Source: Strigamia acuminata (Eukaryota > Arthropoda > Chilopoda > Geophilomorpha > Linotaeniidae). From it: a DNA stretch of 64,000 nt. Where the stretch lies: the NCBI GenBank assembly GCA_949358305.1, contig OX442316.1:12214001-12278000 (forward strand), in the 5' to 3' direction. Below are positions 35,601 through 45,160 of the stretch, one piece after another (within the stretch, counting starts at the first letter, position 1; each line of letters opens with the position of its first letter). Under the pieces are notes generated by a model. It made no database searches and was not told the DNA's origin. It was given only the letters and a program-made list of their open reading frames with translations. A program made the position numbers and the translations under genes.

Positions 35601-38141
35601 TGGCTACTTAAGTTATGCACTTGCAATCACACGCCATTGTTTCTAGTCGCTTTGGAATGTTTCCCCTGAGCCGAGCGGAGCACTGGTTCATGTCAACAGT
35701 GTGTGGCAACTCCAAGATTACAACGTCAATGATGTCTCACTAATGTCGGTCTCATAGTTCGGATGCCTTCTTTCGTGCGGCCGACACATTCTCCACAGAA
35801 TTACAGTTGAGACCTGGCACCGTTGAGGGGAAACCACTTAATCCTTTAAGTACATCACCAAGAAATCTGCAGACACTTTTCCCTGACTAGTGACAAGACT
35901 GTTCCACTGATCCGCTTTTCAGTGCGAATAAGACATACACAAGTGGGGCCTAGTACTAGACTACTTTTATAGGGTGTTATAAAAGAAAATGGTCCAAGTA
36001 AAGACAAGAAAAAAAAGGAAATCTCATCTAAGAAAATTGGGCGTTGAGATATTTCTTTAAATGGACTTTCGGACTTGTAAATCCCCTTTACTTTAAGTGA
36101 TGTGTTGTGGGTGTTTCCGCCATGTATATTTCTTAGGGGCTAAATAAATATAAATGTGTATTGTTTCGTGCGTTGTTGTGTAATTGGTGGCTCCCACTGC
36201 GCGCTTGTTGTCGAGTGTTCATGAAGAAGAATCGAATGTGGGGAAATGAGTTCTCCTTTTTCCCTATTGTCCGTTGACAAATATAATCAACACTCAACTT
36301 TATGAGCATTAATTTTGTTGCGTGTAAAGCTGTTACGTCGTAATTGGTGATAGACGCATTTATTTCCTTAATTGAACGTCTCGAACTATTCGCAATCAAA
36401 TTACCAATCGCGGAAAGTGTTTTAAAATCACATTTTACACGATTTTCCTTTCCTTTTTTTTTCCTTTTCCTTGCACGCCCACCCACTTCGACCATTGGAC
36501 ATGCAATTGGATTCTCCGCTCACTTTAACATTCGGTATTCAAAAGATTCCAAGCTGCTGTGTCAGCTTGACCAAACCTGCTCAAATAGAATAAGGAGAGA
36601 ATAGGAATGTGAGGAAAGTCCTAACCAATTCCCTTTCTCATCATCATAAATGTCATGTGTCCTCCTAGCACGTGAGTGGAGCGGAGTCAGCGGCGCCAGG
36701 AAGGCGAACGAGGCAACGCATTGCAGAAACAACATCGTTCCAATTTCCCTCGTTTCAAGACGAATTGTGGGTTAAGTCGGGCTCGAATTAACGTTTTTTT
36801 CCCTTTTTCTTTTTAATTGGCACCGATTAAATGGAGTAATTCTTTGGAAATTATAAACACGCTTTTTTTAACAAGTTGATTTAAACTTTGAATCCGTCCC
36901 GGTTCATTCGTGTGCAAGGAATGGCTGGGATTAAAATGCATGCGTTTAAAATATATGCACATATTTTTTTTTTAATTAAAGAAATATTAGTGTCTGGGTG
37001 TGTGGTAATGTTACGTCACTTATTAAAGGGCTGCTGCAATGGTGTTGTGAGACGTACAGTACGTAACAAGAATTTAATTGTTTTTAATATGTTTCAGACT
37101 AGTTATATACAAGTATTGCGGTTTACAAATTACAATGCATTTTTTTTTTTACCATTTAAATCAAAACCAAACTGACCAAACCATGAAAACAATTAAATAC
37201 AAGTTGGAAACATGTATTTAACAATATTTAAAAAAATTTAAAACATAAAAAAGATTTAAATACCAAAAAAAAAAAAATCAACCCATAAACACCATAGGAA
37301 AAGTCAAATAAACCAGAAAGCACGTCAGACCATCAAGTATATTGGGTCACCGAAGCAATGTCACAACAGCTGACGTCATCCAATCCAACTCCAAGTCTCC
37401 AACAAATGATCGAACATTTACAAATAATTAACAATTTATACGAAGACAAACCAATTTGTATTTCAATGCCTCAACCGTTCCCAGAAAGCCTAATGGAAGC
37501 CAATTATCAATTTAAACTGACCACTATTCGAACCATCAATTTGGCATCCTCGTTTTTTAATCAGACGACTGCTCTTACGTTCCGTTCAATACCACGACGC
37601 TCAATAACGTATTGGGAATACAAGACCTTTCTTTCCCTTTCCTCTTCCCTCACTTACATAATCACGTGCATGGTCATTTGCCATTTAAAAATTGTTTATT
37701 ATGGCGAAATATTTGCGCTGTATTAAAGTTGTTGTTCGGTAGAGAAGCGTTTTTTTCTTCTTTTAATGACTGAAAACACCTTGTCCATTTAATCAACTAG
37801 GTATATGCGCTCTACCAAATACATGGGTCGATTAGACCAGTCTTAACAGTCGATAACAGACATTGATTAAAGACGTTAATACATTAGTTTATTCCCAGTC
37901 TAATATGCTACAGACTCAACTAATTAGTTATGTCGCTTCGCAACAGCGCAACTCTTATCGCAATGTGTCATTTGCTGCGCAAACATACCTTGATAAAGTG
38001 ATTTTACTTTTACTCAACATTTTCCATTTGTTTATTTGTTTATTTATTTATTTATTTATTATAGCCGGGGGAAAATCAGTAAAATTAGCAAAATATTTAA
38101 ATATTTGATCGTTTTGGATTCCAATTGAAAAAGAACTATTG
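32632..38141. other. Gene-poor intronic stretch with one GC-richer patch
   Basis: No supported gene. A run of about 28 A lies at about 33946-33973. The patch at about 35480-35770 is clearly less AT-rich and, read on the minus strand, ends at a GTAGGT donor (about 35486). It could be a leader exon or promoter for a minus-strand gene such as the tetraspanin 14 kb away; this is a guess. Confidence 0.4.
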
Positions 38142-38169
38142 ACAAACAGATGCGATCGCATCTGTTTGT
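38142..38169. repeat. Perfect 28-bp palindrome
   Basis: Two 14-base arms meet at the centre TGCGATCGCA without a spacer, every base pairing with its mirror. It lies in non-coding sequence of the large intron. Confidence 0.9.
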
Positions 38170-38357
38170 TCAATGCGAGTTGTGAAAAGTGTTTGTGATG
38201 ATCGGACCACGAAAATATGTCCCAAATGCAAGAGTTTGTTGTTGGAAGTTGGCGTTGAGAGGAAAAGAAATTTCAAAAACATTCCACTTTTAGTTGTTTG
38301 CGCGATGCATTTGCAAAATTGAAGTTTTGAGCGAGTTTTTAGAAAAATTGCACTTAC

Positions 38358-38525
38358 CTGGCCACTTCGTCGACAATAAAACTTGAACGGTTTTACTACT
38401 AATATCCAAGAGAAGAAGCATTTGACCCGTGGTGCCTCGTGGCCTGCCGGTGGTGCATCTGATGATGGCCGATCGATAAAGATAGATGCGCGTGCGCCAA
38501 CTGTGCTCACATTCTGTTGCGTCAT
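38358..38525 (-). CDS. Possible first coding exon of an unidentified gene
   Basis: An ATG opens 56 codons that end in phase 0 at a consensus GTAAGT donor. The translation has Ser/Pro/Ala residues early, then a hydrophobic/basic part (CFFSWILVVKPFKFYCRR). No partner exon is identified downstream on this strand, and no family is recognised. Low confidence; it may be chance. Confidence 0.25.
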
Positions 38526-38878
38526 TACGCCAGGTTAAGACTCTTTACTGTTGTTGCTTTTGCTTTATATCTGCCAGGCTCATTTGTGTAAATATTTACA
38601 GGTACCTGCCCCAGGTATAAACATTGATCGCATTTTTTTTTTTTTTTTGTTATTGTGTTTAATCTGCAGTTTTAATAAAGTTTTCAATCATGTGATGATT
38701 TGCTCGTTTAGCTGAAGCAACAAGTTGCGCCTGGTGGGAATTGATTTATATCTAATAAATTTTTCGTAACGAGTTTTTTTTTTTGGTTTTCTGCACATTA
38801 AAAAATTATAAATACATTAAAAACATAAAAATGAGATCTGTTTAATTAATTAATTTATTTATTTATTTATATTTATAG

Positions 38879-41800
38879 ATGAATGGTTCAACTCATTCCG
38901 GTATCATCACCCAAGTATGTGGTGGTGTTGGGCGAAACATAACCGAAGCGTTACAGCGATTTAATCACGCACCGGTTTTCCTATCAGCGATTGGAAATGA
39001 TGTTTCGTCAAAGTTTATTCGAACTCGATTTCTTAAGGTAAAAAAAAAATTTAAAAATAGAAAATAAAAAAAATAAAAATTATTTTTTTGAGAGTTTTTT
39101 TTCCAATTAATAAGCGATGTTGAAAAAGTAACTGGGTAACTGGGTTTTTAAAAATGATTGTAGCGCCATCTTTTGATAAGAATATAAATTCTTTTAGACC
39201 ACAAACGAAATCCGGATCGTGGATGGAGTACCAACGGCAACATACGGCGCCATCTTAGATCACAAAGGTGAATGCATGTTTGGTATAGGCGATATGAAAA
39301 TGCATGAAATGATTACGATTGACTACGTGAGAATTAAATTACTTTCGTACTTTAATTTTCAACTAACAAATTTTAATTTTACATTTCTCTTTAGATCAGC
39401 GCGTATCAAAACATCATTAAATCCGCTCCGCTCGTGGTTGTAGATGGAAACATCCCACTGGAAACGATGAGCTACGTGCTTGAAATGTGTTTAGAAAATC
39501 ATATTCCAGGTAAGTGATGTTTATTTTTATATGTTATATAAAATATAAAATAGCTAAAAAAATACACAAAACATTATTCTCATAAAAATACACGCAAACC
39601 TTCGTAATATATAAAGATGGAAAGAAATAAGTATCCAGTTTAAATTTACAGTAATAAAAATCGTTTAAATGTGGATGGAGGAGATTCAAAAGCAGTGTAG
39701 AAAAAAAATAGATCGAAGTGTCATTATTTAAGACATTTTAGTATCGATATGGCGTCGCTTCTGTAACCAAATGATTCGATCTTCTTTTACGGTTCAAAGA
39801 TGCCATTGTTTCCTAAAAAAAATTTAATACAGTTTTACGGTATTGTAATTAAACACAAGTGTACAAATACCTTGAACAGTACAACTGCTGCGAAACTGCT
39901 GATAAAGAAGGCAACTACGGCGAAGGCATAAGCCCAAGATGGGTGATTGTACAACGGGTTTAAAAACCAATTTCGGTCTTGGCACCGAGCTCCAAAAACG
40001 CAAATAGCCAAAAACGTGGGCACAACTGAAATAAAATGAAAAAAAATTCCATTTTAAGCTCAAAATGTAGGATGGGAATTTTCATTTCGGTTTACCAATA
40101 AACAGCTGAAGGATGAATCCACAGCCCAAAAAGAGCCATTCAATCTGAAGAAAATATCTCATCAGAATAACCGCTAAAACGCACAAACACAGTAAAGCGA
40201 AAAACAGAGCGAGGCACATCATGGCCTGTACAAACATAAGCCAACCTGCAAAAAAAAAATATATATATATATATTTTAAAATCAAAATTTGGAGATTAAT
40301 TTAATCATTTGATCATATACCTGGCTGCAGCCATTCCCTGATGACTAAGTATTCTTCACTGAACACGTAATTACATCCGTCGAACTTGCGATCAAATTGG
40401 TATTTCGGATAACGAAAATTATCAAAACAGAACTCCCATAAACCCATTCGAACAAAAGGTTGAAACGTCTCTGCGTACGATTCCATCCAATACGGACTGA
40501 AAAGAAAGGAAAAATTAAAATATTTCAATTTCACATTTTACCCTAATTCCGACGAGATATTCAACGTACCTTGCGAATGAAATCAAAATGAAAAGCGCAG
40601 AAAGAAATGACAAAACACAGCCAAAAATAAATTGACCTACAAAGTAATTACGTGTTAGAGTAATATATCAAAACACGACAAATTGATTACTTATTTATAC
40701 CTGTAGCAGGTGGATAACTGCCTGGCTCTTGGTTAGCCATATTTGAGCCCCGCCTAAGTGTTTAGTTTGAACTTACAGCAGTTACCGAACACGTACCAGC
40801 ATATTCTTATATCAGAAATAGAATTCTGCGACTCGGAGTTCGCTTGCCATCTTAAAATAGTTTTGAATAATGAGGAAATTAACTGTTTAAAACTTGTCCT
40901 TTATGCTCTCGCTCGCAGCATAACAGTCATCGGACAAAACAGGCCCGCAGTGCAGGTGCGGTCCGAGCGAGGTGCGGTCAGCATATATAGAGCTCCACCT
41001 GGTGGAAAATAATATAAGCTTTGATATTTCACTCCCGAGTTATTCTAAATTGCGTGTTTTACATGTGTTGCCGCAGACAAACTCGATGAAAATTATAAAA
41101 ATGAATTTATTTTTATTTCGACAAATCACATGTTTTATAAAATAATAACGAAATAAACATTATTCCGTCCACTTACTTTGTTATTTAGTGTGGTTCGAAC
41201 CTACGGATGTAAATAAAGCATGTGTTCCATTCAAAACGAAATATTGGAGGGCTATTTCATACGTGTCCCCAAATGCAAACGAGCTCGCAATTTTGCATCG
41301 AGCAATAACAAACTCAACGCTAGAAAATGTCTTGAAATCAGGTACTACGCTGCAACAAAAAGGGGAAATAATATTAATTAATTGATGAATTAATTAATTT
41401 TTGATCTTATAGAAGATAACGTGCCTTCCTTGCTGGATAAATGCGTCCAACTTGCTCTGCCTTTGATCGAATACATCAACACCGTTCTCATCACTTTGGG
41501 TCAAAACGGCATCTTGATTGTCAGAAATGTTCCGCACGACACCGATTACCCATTGAGATCTACAAAACAATACGGAAAAATGCAAATGAATTCTTCAGCC
41601 GTTCATTATCCAGCTTGGCCGTGCAGAAATGAACTGACAAGTGTCTCCGGGAGCGGAGACTGGTAAGAAACGAGTCATACAAATCACAAAATGTACTTAC
41701 AAAGTATGCAAACGAAACGATTTTTATGCATGATTATTTTCAGTCTGGCTGCAGCATTTATTGCTGGTATTTTAAGAAATGCGAGTTCTCATCAGTGCGC

Positions 41801-41915
41801 GGCTATGGCTCTCCGAGCAGCAACTCAATCACTTTCATCGGCGTATTGTGTGCCAGACACGCTCGAGTTAGATGAACAAAATTACAAAACTACTTTAAAA
41901 AATGTCGTTTTTTAA
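38879..41915 (+). CDS. Pseudouridine kinase (PfkB) half of the fused enzyme (6 exons)
   Basis: Exons 38879-39037, 39198-39326, 39395-39509, 41189-41341, 41413-41662 and 41744-41915 keep frame throughout. The translation has GGVGRNITEALQRF and FLSAIGNDVSSK early, VVVDGNIP in the middle, YVSPNANELA, ITLGQNGILIV and finally SVSGSGDCLAAAFIAGIL. The GSGD is the PfkB anion-hole/catalytic-base signature, usually GAGD. The kinase phosphorylates pseudouridine, and the upstream glycosidase half then splits the product, so the fusion joins both steps of pseudouridine breakdown. The ATG at 38879 is a Met inside the protein, not a start: phase-0 exon 6078-6137 supplies the beginning of the fold. A claudin-like gene sits on the opposite strand in the intron 39510-41188. 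Confidence 0.9.
39738..40740 (-). CDS. Claudin/PMP22-like four-membrane-segment protein
   Basis: There are six coding exons: 40740-40701, 40636-40570, 40496-40321, 40245-40096, 40025-39871 and 39812-39738. The protein is about 220 residues. Four hydrophobic segments lie at about 16-37, 95-121, 127-155 and 175-195. The first outer loop has GLWEFC followed by a second Cys (DGCNYVF), the GLW-C-C pattern of claudins and relatives. In insects such proteins build septate junctions in epithelia, so that is the likely role. The N-terminus is short and Pro/Gly-rich; the C-terminus is basic and ends in YRY. The whole gene lies within one intron of the pseudouridine-degrading gene, antisense to it. I cannot say which claudin-like member it is. 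Confidence 0.8.
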
Positions 41916-41969
41916 TTTTTTTTCTTTCATATCATATTTCGATTGAAATGACACAGCAAATATATGATA

Positions 41970-41975
41970 AATAAA
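41970..41975 (+). terminator. Poly(A) signal of the pseudouridine-degrading gene
   Basis: AATAAA lies 55 bp after the stop codon, in the 207-bp gap to the end of the converging EFHC-like gene. Confidence 0.5.
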
Positions 41976-42122
41976 TTATCAACGAGTTATCGACTTTCAC
42001 AGTAATTTTTTTAAATTTTTTTTAAAATTTTTATAAATTTTTTTTTTTTTATAAACGGCAAATTTAGAGATTTTTTAATTGCTTAAAATATCTTTTTATA
42101 ATTTTTTTTTTATGATTAATTC

Positions 42123-44213
42123 CTACAATGCTTCAACTTGTGCATTAGTTAAACTTCCAAGACTGCTTCCTGCAATGTAAAGAGTTTTTTAAAATTTTCT
42201 AAAAATTCAAAATTCAAAAACGAAACAAACCTTGCATTAATTCCGTGTTCGCTATTTTGTATTTGTCGATAAACGGATCTTCGGCCAAAATCACAAATTT
42301 GTGTCCAAAAACAGACACTGTAGTTCCCGGCACAAAATCCAGATAAGTCAGGAAATTTTGCCGGTCATCAAAACACTCATCCCGCGATTTCTCGACCCGA
42401 CGTTGGGAGAGAAAAAGTCCACCTCTGAACCCAGGTGTTGGTAACTCCATAATACTTATGGTCTTCTTGTCAATGTGACAACGAATCGTGAACTTTCGCA
42501 GTTTTTCCTCCTGAATCGGAGAATTCTAGCGACAAACATTCAAATTCAAATCCCAATATTGCCAATTCGATTCAATTCAAACTACCATCTGGGCTGAATA
42601 GTTGAAAACAATGCCAGCGTGTCGTTGTTCCCACGGAATTTTCTTGCTCGTTGGATGAGGCGGAGGTTTTGTGGTTAAAGGTTTGCGGAACGTGTCCACA
42701 ACCGTCCCCCAACTGCGGTGAGGGAAGATCAACTGCGAATAAACAAAATGATGAGTCGATACATTCCGCGATTCAATTGTACAAATACTAACTCCATTTG
42801 TGTTCAACTTTTCGGGCAGTTGAACTTGCACGGCGCAGAAATCCCTGATGCCCATTTTGTGGTGGTAATAATCTTTGGTAAATTGGTCGCAATCGTAAAT
42901 CAAGTACCTGTCGCCTAGTATGTATACCGTGTTGCCGATTATTAGGTCTTCGGGTTGATAAAATCCTCCAGGATTATCCGGGACATGATCTTTTAAAACA
43001 CTTTGCCTTTCAATAAAAGGTGGCAGCAAATCGCAATCAAAATCAGTCGGATGGCTTGAACTTTTGCTGTCGCATAATTCCATCGTGAGGTCGGAAAGGT
43101 AATACTAGATGACAAAAATTAATATTTTTTATAAATTTATATTTATATTAAATATTTAAATATACCAATAAGACGCACGGCCTCACTCCGCGCCCCGTTT
43201 CGGGGTCCTTTCTCAAACAGTAAAATCTTAGAGATTTGTTGTCGTATTCTCGAAATTTAAATTTGTCGGACTGCTGCGTTGGGTCGCTCTTATTCTCCAG
43301 AAAACTCCACGCTCGTCGTTCCGTCACGTGTTTTTCCGTGTAAGGGTCCGGTGGGATCTCCTCTGTTTCCCCCATAGTTATTCCTTTGCTTTTATAAAAA
43401 TTCTGAAAAAATTCTTATATTTTTTTCCAATTCAAAACCAAATGAGCAAACGTCAACTTTTTACCGTCGTCCATTCATCACAGTCCACAATGCGAATATC
43501 TCGACAGTAAAACGACACGCTAATACCAATATTCAAGTCTTTCCAATGGTAAAACTCTCCTTGCTTATTCTTAATGATTTTAGTCGCTAATAAAAATATA
43601 AAAAAATAAAATAAAATAATTTTTAATCGATCCGAAAGGAATTGTAAACAAACCTTTAAGGTTCAGCACTGATTCGCGAAGGCTGTTTTTAGTGAACGGT
43701 TTCTCTTTCACTGCTATCGTATCATTTTTTAAGCAATACGTAACTATCAAGGGGTGAATACAATATTTCTCGTAAGGTGAACCTTCAGTACTCTCCCTGT
43801 AAAAACCGTAAAACCTTAATGCCTGAAAAAATTAATAATTAAAATTAAAATTAAAAATTATATTAATATTAATTATTTTTCATACTTTGTCATCGTAAGT
43901 GAAGACTTCCGGAATAGATCTGTTAGCCAGTTCGTGCTTCGAACATCCATAAATCAATTCTTTGTTAAGCACTGTAGTTATCGGAACAGTCTTTTGGGGG
44001 CAAACCAGACGAGTTTGCACGGACGAACTCGGTGAATTGATCAGCGGTCGTAGTCGAACAGTACTGTCAATCTGAAAACGGTACCGGTGCCGCATGCTTT
44101 ATTACGAATAACTTAGCGATACGATTCATTACCGTGGATAAATCTGTGCTCAGGTCTGAAACCGTCTTAAGTGAAAGAGAAGATGAACGTGTACTCTTTG
44201 TGGAACTCATCAT
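42123..44213 (-). CDS. EFHC-like protein with three DM10 domains
   Basis: Eight exons: 44213-44133, 44071-43886, 43822-43654, 43586-43465, 43402-43166, 43104-42586, 42525-42231 and 42169-42123; about 550 residues. Three DM10 units are visible. The first runs from LRFYGFYRE to FYHWKDLNIG and RIVDCDEW. The second runs from LRFYCLRKD to GDRYLIYDCDQF. The third runs from KFTIRCHIDKKTISI to FGHKFVILAEDPF. This is the layout of EFHC1/EFHC2, proteins bound to the axonemal doublet microtubules of cilia and sperm tails. The protein stops about 20 residues after the third DM10, so the C-terminal EF-hand region of vertebrate EFHC1/2 is absent. A 60-bp stretch inside exon 6 (about 42792-42733) starts GTTAGT and ends CAG without breaking the frame, so it may be a small intron. 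Confidence 0.88.
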
Positions 44214-44500
44214 TTAAAATTTTGCAAATTTTTTCCGAGACTGAAGGATGGAATGAGGCGAGTCTGTCACGAATCGAAATTGGTGTATTTTTGTTGCTAA
44301 GCAACCAATGTCACAGATCTCGCTACGACTCTCGCAAAATCTCATCGTCAACGATAACGAAACCTTTCACTCAGACTAAAATACCTGCAGCATTCTGTAG
44401 GTGTTTTACTGGTAAATACTGTATATAATAGCTTAGATTATATTTAGATTTCTATTTTGGTTGAAAATAATTTAATTCCTAAATATTTTGCACCAGAAAA
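44214..44500. promoter_or_regulatory. Shared gap between divergent EFHC-like and CCDC127-like genes
   Basis: Only 287 bp separates the two start codons, which point away from each other, so both promoters and leaders must fit here. No TATA box stands out. The inference rests on spacing alone. Confidence 0.5.
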
Positions 44501-45072
44501 ATGGCAATTGGCTTCTCCGATAGCTTGAACTTCGCTTGGAGTTACGTGCCATCATGGCTCAGTTACGTGCCATCGTCTGTGTTTATAGTTTTAATTGGTT
44601 CGTATTCGTATTCGTAATCGCAGAATTAAATTTAAATTTTTCTTTTTCTTTCGGTGCTGTAGCATCAATTGTTGAGCGGTACAAAACTAAAATATCAAAG
44701 ATGCAAGAAGAAAGGCTAAGTGCCAAGGATTTGTTGCAAATTTTAAAAGAGGAGGAGGCTGATGAACAAAATTTCCTCAAAAACGTAAACGATGCGAAGG
44801 GAAGCATTCAAAAGGTGCTCGACATTCGATGCAGCCGTTATAAATCTCGAAAAGAGCGGAAGTTAATACAAATTGATACTAAGGATTCAATGCCGGATGA
44901 AATGCGATATGGTCTAGAAAATATTTTCGAGCACGATTATAAACATTGTGGAGATACTAAGGATGAACACGGGGAGTTGTGGCGTGTGTGGATGGGAGCG
45001 TGGAGAGCTCAAGCCGAGGCTAAAAAATACCGCAATATCGTCAACAGATTGAAAGAAAAGTTGAAAGAGTAA
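44501..45072 (+). CDS. CCDC127-like small coiled-coil protein with one N-terminal membrane segment
   Basis: There are two exons, 44501-44597 and 44663-45072, separated by a 65-bp intron (donor GTTCGT, weaker than usual); about 168 residues. A hydrophobic segment (about 16-34, ending SSVFIVLIAS) is followed by a charged coiled coil (about 35-110). The C-terminal block GLENIFEHDYKHCGD and GELWRVW-AWRAQAEAKKYRN matches the end of animal CCDC127 (GL-DIFQHD-CGD, then a Trp/Lys-rich helix). The upstream in-frame ATG at 44536 starts in another frame of exon 1 and would include intron sequence, so I prefer 44501. AATAAA follows the stop directly at 45073-45078. Confidence 0.75.
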
Positions 45073-45160
45073 AATAAAATTTCAAACTTCATTACGGCAA
45101 TAATATCGTACATTATAACTATCATTTAGTGCTTACAAATTTTACAAATCAAGTTTAATT

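Larger units (their letters stand above)
6138..38878 (+). other. 32.7-kb intron of the pseudouridine-degrading gene
   Basis: Bounded by the donor after 6137 and the TATAG acceptor before 38879, both phase 0. It holds a nested tetraspanin gene, a BEL/Pao element, a gypsy fossil with a MITE, and long featureless AT-rich stretches. The claim that it is a single intron is an inference from domain order and phase; no transcript is available here. Confidence 0.75.

Noticed and set aside
38879-39067. ATG at 38879 as the start of a stand-alone kinase gene
   Set aside because: A splice acceptor (TATAG) sits directly before it, and the PfkB fold would lack its first strand, which is present in exon 6078-6137.
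41188-41202. GGTTCGAACC, like a tRNA B box
   Set aside because: It lies within a kinase coding exon and no A box or cloverleaf can be drawn around it.
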